8,551 nucleotides of DNA from CAZWEJ01 sp964632435 (GTDB taxonomy: Bacteria > Patescibacteriota > Saccharimonadia > UBA4664 > SCTI01): assembly GCA_964632435.1 (NCBI GenBank), contig CAZWEJ010000017.1, forward strand, positions 1 to 8,551, given 5' to 3'. Below, in pieces: positions 6,784 to 8,551 of the stretch. The notes beneath the pieces were generated by a model that saw only the letters and a list, made by a program, of their open reading frames with translations, had not been told where the DNA came from and made no database searches. The translations under genes were made by a program, and so were the position numbers. Positions within the stretch are counted from its first letter, which is position 1, and each line of letters opens with the position of its first letter.

Positions 6784-7335
6784 TTATACTTTTAGCGCGA
6801 CGCCGACAAGAAGTCCGATCAATGTGGCGGCACCGCCAATAATTAGAACTTCAAATCCACTTCTGGAGGCAGGACGATTAACGATTTTACCTTTGATGAA
6901 TCCAATAACGTATAAAGCGGTAAGTGCTGCTCCAACGCTGACAAACAGTGATAATGGGTAATTTAAGAATGCCATCGGCGCGATTGGCACTGCGCCGGCA
7001 ATAATGTATGCCAGGAACATTGTGATCCCAGTCCCTAGCGGGCTTGCTTTGTTGCCATCAAACTCAGCAACTGCTTTTTGACTTAGATACTGGCCTGCTC
7101 CCATCGATACAGCCTCAACTGCAACTGCGACGATGCCAGCAAGCAAAATAAATTTTACGTCTTGGCTACCCGCTGCGATACCCGCAACTAAACCAGTAGT
7201 TGAAACTAAGCTGTCTTCCGCCCCAAAGAACGAACTTCTTAAGTAATCACTACCGTATCGGCGATGCAGTTTAAGCTGATTGGAGCTCTCGTGCGTCGTT
7301 GATGATTTGGATGGCGTGGTCTTGGGGTTTGACAT
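6784..7335 (-). CDS. VIT1/CCC1-family membrane protein, no cytosolic metal-binding domain
   Basis: This is a 183-residue integral membrane protein of the vacuolar iron transporter (VIT1/CCC1, DUF125) family, whose known members move Fe2+ or Mn2+ out of the cytosol. After a polar tail of about 30 residues come five likely helices at about 41-57, 60-83, 100-122, 126-148 and 163-183. FFGAEDSLVSTTGLVAG (36-52) matches the family start GxxDGLVS, with D41 in place of the helix-1 aspartate, and EAVSMGAGQYLS (74-85) matches the helix-2 motif with M78. The glutamate-rich metal-binding domain between helices 2 and 3 of plant VIT1 is absent; only about 15 residues link them. The ATG is set by AAGGAG with a 7-nt spacer inside bcp, so the 65-nt overlap is probably real. 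Transport substrate is not proven. Confidence 0.82.
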   Translation of the reverse strand: MSNPKTTPSKSSTTHESSNQLKLHRRYGSDYLRSSFFGAEDSLVSTTGLVAGIAAGSQDVKFILLAGIVAVAVEAVSMGAGQYLSQKAVAEFDGNKASPLGTGITMFLAYIIAGAVPIAPMAFLNYPLSLFVSVGAALTALYVIGFIKGKIVNRPASRSGFEVLIIGGAATLIGLLVGVALKV

Positions 7336-7729
7336 TTAAATACTCCTTGGCGATGTTGCCTTCGGGATCAATTAAGTAACTATTACGAAGAATACCATCA
7401 AACACTTTGCCTAGGAACTTTTTCTTTCCGTAAGCGTTAAATGCGTGTATTGCGGTTTTGTCTGGATCGCTAAGTAGAGTGAAGTTGAGATTATGCTTTT
7501 CTTCAAACTTCTTGTGGCTTTTTACACTATCTGCCGAAATCCCTAGCACAACAATTCCGTTTCGCTCTAGCTCTTCACGACCATCCCGAAAGCTACAAGC
7601 CTCTTTGGTGCAACCAGGAGTGTCATCCTTGGGGTAGAAGTAGACTACGACCCATTTACCCAGGTACTGGCTAAGGGTGTGGTTTTCTCCGTTTTGGTCT
7701 GGAAGTGTAAAATCTGGTGCTTTTCTCAT
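7271..7729 (-). CDS. bcp: thioredoxin-dependent peroxiredoxin, Bcp/PrxQ type
   Basis: Bcp/PrxQ reduces hydrogen peroxide and organic hydroperoxides using thioredoxin or a similar donor, in the cytoplasm. The 152-residue product has APDFTLPDQNG at 4-14 and the active-site stretch YPKDDTPGCTKEAC at 32-45. C40 is the peroxidatic cysteine and C45, five residues on, the likely resolving cysteine of the atypical 2-Cys alpha-type; T37 and R115 (ILRNSYLID) complete the usual active site. Length is normal although the N-terminus is a few residues shorter than the common MLKVGDKAPDF form; there is no upstream in-frame start. The ATG at 7729 lies six nucleotides after a TGATATAAT extended -10, so the mRNA is predicted leaderless. 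The last 65 nt overlap the VIT gene. It is divergent from hrcA across 77 to 131 nt, depending on the hrcA start. Confidence 0.95.
   Translation of the reverse strand: MRKAPDFTLPDQNGENHTLSQYLGKWVVVYFYPKDDTPGCTKEACSFRDGREELERNGIVVLGISADSVKSHKKFEEKHNLNFTLLSDPDKTAIHAFNAYGKKKFLGKVFDGILRNSYLIDPEGNIAKEYLNVKPQDHAIQIINDARELQSA
7343..7348 (-). promoter_or_regulatory. Shine-Dalgarno site of the VIT gene, inside bcp
   Basis: On the minus strand AAGGAG lies seven nucleotides before the ATG at 7335, within the bcp coding region. It supports the overlapping start and translation of both proteins from one mRNA. Confidence 0.8.
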
Positions 7730-7735
7730 GCATAC

Positions 7736-7744
7736 ATTATATCA
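7736..7744 (-). promoter_or_regulatory. extended -10 promoter of bcp, predicted leaderless
   Basis: Read on the minus strand this is TGATATAAT: a perfect TATAAT with the TGn extension. Six nucleotides separate it from the ATG of bcp, placing the predicted transcription start at the A of the start codon. No SD can lie in that space. No -35 match is seen at 17 nt. Confidence 0.65.
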
Positions 7745-7767
7745 AATCCCAGGAGTAGTAGATTTAA

Positions 7768-7794
7768 CTAGCACTCTTGACTATAGAGTGCTAA
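7768..7794 (+). promoter_or_regulatory. CIRCE operator, HrcA binding site
   Basis: CTAGCACTC (7768-7776), a 9-nt spacer and GAGTGCTAA (7786-7794) match the CIRCE consensus TTAGCACTC-N9-GAGTGCTAA at 17 of 18 arm positions; only the first base differs. HrcA, encoded directly downstream, binds CIRCE to repress heat-shock genes. The spacer holds the hrcA -35 hexamer. Its nearest edge is 24 nt from the bcp -10 on the other side, so an effect on bcp is possible but unproven. Confidence 0.95.
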
Positions 7795-7805
7795 ATTCCT
7801 AAAAT
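7777..7805 (+). promoter_or_regulatory. hrcA promoter embedded in CIRCE
   Basis: The -35 TTGACT (7777-7782) and -10 TAAAAT (7800-7805) are 17 nt apart, each with five of six consensus matches. The -35 lies exactly in the CIRCE spacer, so bound HrcA would cover it. The transcription start is expected near 7812, downstream of the ATG at 7807, giving a leader of about 50 nt before the ATG at 7861. Confidence 0.8.
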
Positions 7806-7847
7806 AATGATTACTGGCACACCTATTGCCGGACTGCTAACTCGATT

Positions 7848-7854
7848 AAAGGAA
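7848..7854 (+). promoter_or_regulatory. Shine-Dalgarno site that sets the hrcA start
   Basis: AAAGGAA with a 6-nt spacer precedes the ATG at 7861. The ATG at 7807 has no SD and lies one base after the -10 hexamer, so this site decides the start. Confidence 0.75.
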
Positions 7855-7860
7855 GCGTCG

Positions 7861-8550
7861 ATGACACCAAGGCAGCAATATATACTTAGCGAAATTATTG
7901 AATGCTACTCCAAGACGGCTGAGCCGATTGGCTCTCACCAGCTTACAAAGAAGCTTGAGGTTTCCTCTGCTACTATTCGTGCCGAAATGGCAGAGCTTGA
8001 GCGCCTCGGCTACATTTATCAGCCGCACACATCTGCCGGTCGCGTTCCAACAGATCGAGGTTATAGGCTTTATGTAAACAATATCAAGGAAATTCAAGCC
8101 GATGCGCGGATGAGTCAGGCTCTGGCTAGGCGAGTTGCTAGTGCCGGTGAGGCCGATAAAGCCATCAAGTATGCAACCGAAAGCTTGTCCGAGATTACTC
8201 AAAATATGGGTCTAGCGACGCTTTCGGATGGACTGTATTTCTCCGGAATGCGTAAACTGTTTGGTCAGCCAGAGTTTATGGGTCAAAAGGCGCTTGAGGT
8301 AGCACGACTACTCGATAGTCTTGATGAGTGGCTTCTTGAAGCTTCACCTAATAAGCCGGTTAGCGTCTATATTGGCCACGAGAACCCAATTGGCAAGGAA
8401 AGCGGTGCATCACTTATAATCGCCAAGTTTGCATCACCGTATAGTGACAACAGTTATATTGGCGTGCTTGGTTCAACCAGACAGAATTATGCGCGAACAA
8501 TCGGATTAGTAAATTATGCAGGAAGATATCTTGAGGAGGCATTAACGTGA
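7861..8550 (+). CDS. hrcA: heat-inducible transcription repressor HrcA, compact form
   Basis: HrcA binds CIRCE and represses chaperone genes; its activity is typically maintained by GroEL. From the ATG at 7861 the protein has 229 residues. The N-terminal winged helix shows MTPRQQYILSEIIECY (1-16), the recognition segment VSSATIRAEMAELERLGYI (34-52) and the wing PHTSAGRVPTDRGYR (55-69), all diagnostic. LYFSGMRKLFGQPEF and, near the end, YIGHENP (170-176) and GSTRQNYAR are conserved C-terminal blocks. It is about 110 residues shorter than the usual 340; the missing part corresponds to the middle of the C-terminal region, including the inserted dimerising domain. A longer reading from 7807 would add 18 residues (MITGTPIAGLLTRLKEAS) unlike family members and would begin upstream of the predicted transcription start. 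The CIRCE in its promoter indicates autoregulation. The stop TGA overlaps the next gene's start. Confidence 0.94.
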   Translation: MTPRQQYILSEIIECYSKTAEPIGSHQLTKKLEVSSATIRAEMAELERLGYIYQPHTSAGRVPTDRGYRLYVNNIKEIQADARMSQALARRVASAGEADKAIKYATESLSEITQNMGLATLSDGLYFSGMRKLFGQPEFMGQKALEVARLLDSLDEWLLEASPNKPVSVYIGHENPIGKESGASLIIAKFASPYSDNSYIGVLGSTRQNYARTIGLVNYAGRYLEEALT

Positions 8551-8551
8551 G
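8547..8551 (+). CDS. start of the next gene, probably grpE (cut by the window edge)
   Basis: A GTG at 8547 overlaps the hrcA stop in a GTGA arrangement, and AGGAGG at 8534-8539 lies seven nucleotides before it. This is the best SD in the window and suggests translational coupling. Only one full codon is visible, so the product cannot be read. grpE is the guess because hrcA-grpE-dnaK-dnaJ is the classical order. Confidence 0.45.

Noticed and set aside
7846..8202. 118-codon antisense ORF inside hrcA
   Set aside because: It overlaps the conserved winged-helix region, has no recognisable product, and runs head-on into a well-supported gene.
112..8550. UGA recoded as glycine, as in Gracilibacteria/SR1
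   Set aside because: No gene here contains an in-frame TGA and hrcA ends at TGA exactly where the family ends, so the standard code fits.

Overview
The window is a compact, almost gap-free stretch of bacterial chromosome carrying housekeeping genes: a CAU-anticodon tRNA, tilS, ftsH, a small STAS/SEC14-like protein gene, murJ and lepA on the plus strand; a bcp peroxiredoxin plus VIT-family membrane protein pair on the minus strand; and hrcA on the plus strand, with the start codon of a further gene at the right edge. I see no mobile element, CRISPR array, rRNA or sign of recent transfer. Moderate GC, very short intergenic spaces, shortened forms of TilS and HrcA, a standard code (TGA used as a stop, no in-frame TGA in any gene) and lipid II flippase gene murJ suggest a small-genome, peptidoglycan-making bacterium. 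A Patescibacteria/CPR member, possibly Saccharibacteria-like, is my best guess, but this is an inference from overall style and not proven by a marker in the window.

Left part (1-2930): the tRNA is followed 19 nt later by tilS, the enzyme that modifies a CAU-anticodon tRNA, and then by ftsH. This is the tilS-hpt-ftsH order known from Firmicutes, but without hpt. The tilS-ftsH gap holds two small inverted repeats and a good Shine-Dalgarno (SD) site for ftsH. Middle part (2943-6783): the STAS-like gene, murJ and lepA each lack an SD and each have a -10-like hexamer ending only 6 to 8 nt before the start codon, which predicts leaderless transcripts. Right part (6784-8551): bcp, also predicted leaderless, overlaps the VIT gene by 65 nt, and the VIT gene has a strong SD inside bcp. 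Divergently, hrcA is driven by a -35/-10 promoter whose -35 hexamer fills the spacer of a CIRCE operator, so it should repress itself. A GTG overlapping the hrcA stop, preceded by AGGAGG, probably opens grpE.

Together the genes cover tRNA decoding (TilS), membrane and general proteolysis (FtsH), cell wall export (MurJ), ribosome function (LepA), peroxide defence with a possible iron link (Bcp and VIT) and heat-shock control (HrcA/CIRCE). I found no clear new multi-gene system. The most interesting signals are the split between apparently leaderless starts at promoters and SD-led starts elsewhere, the compact HrcA with an intact CIRCE, palindromes inside two promoters, and the overlapping bcp-VIT pair.
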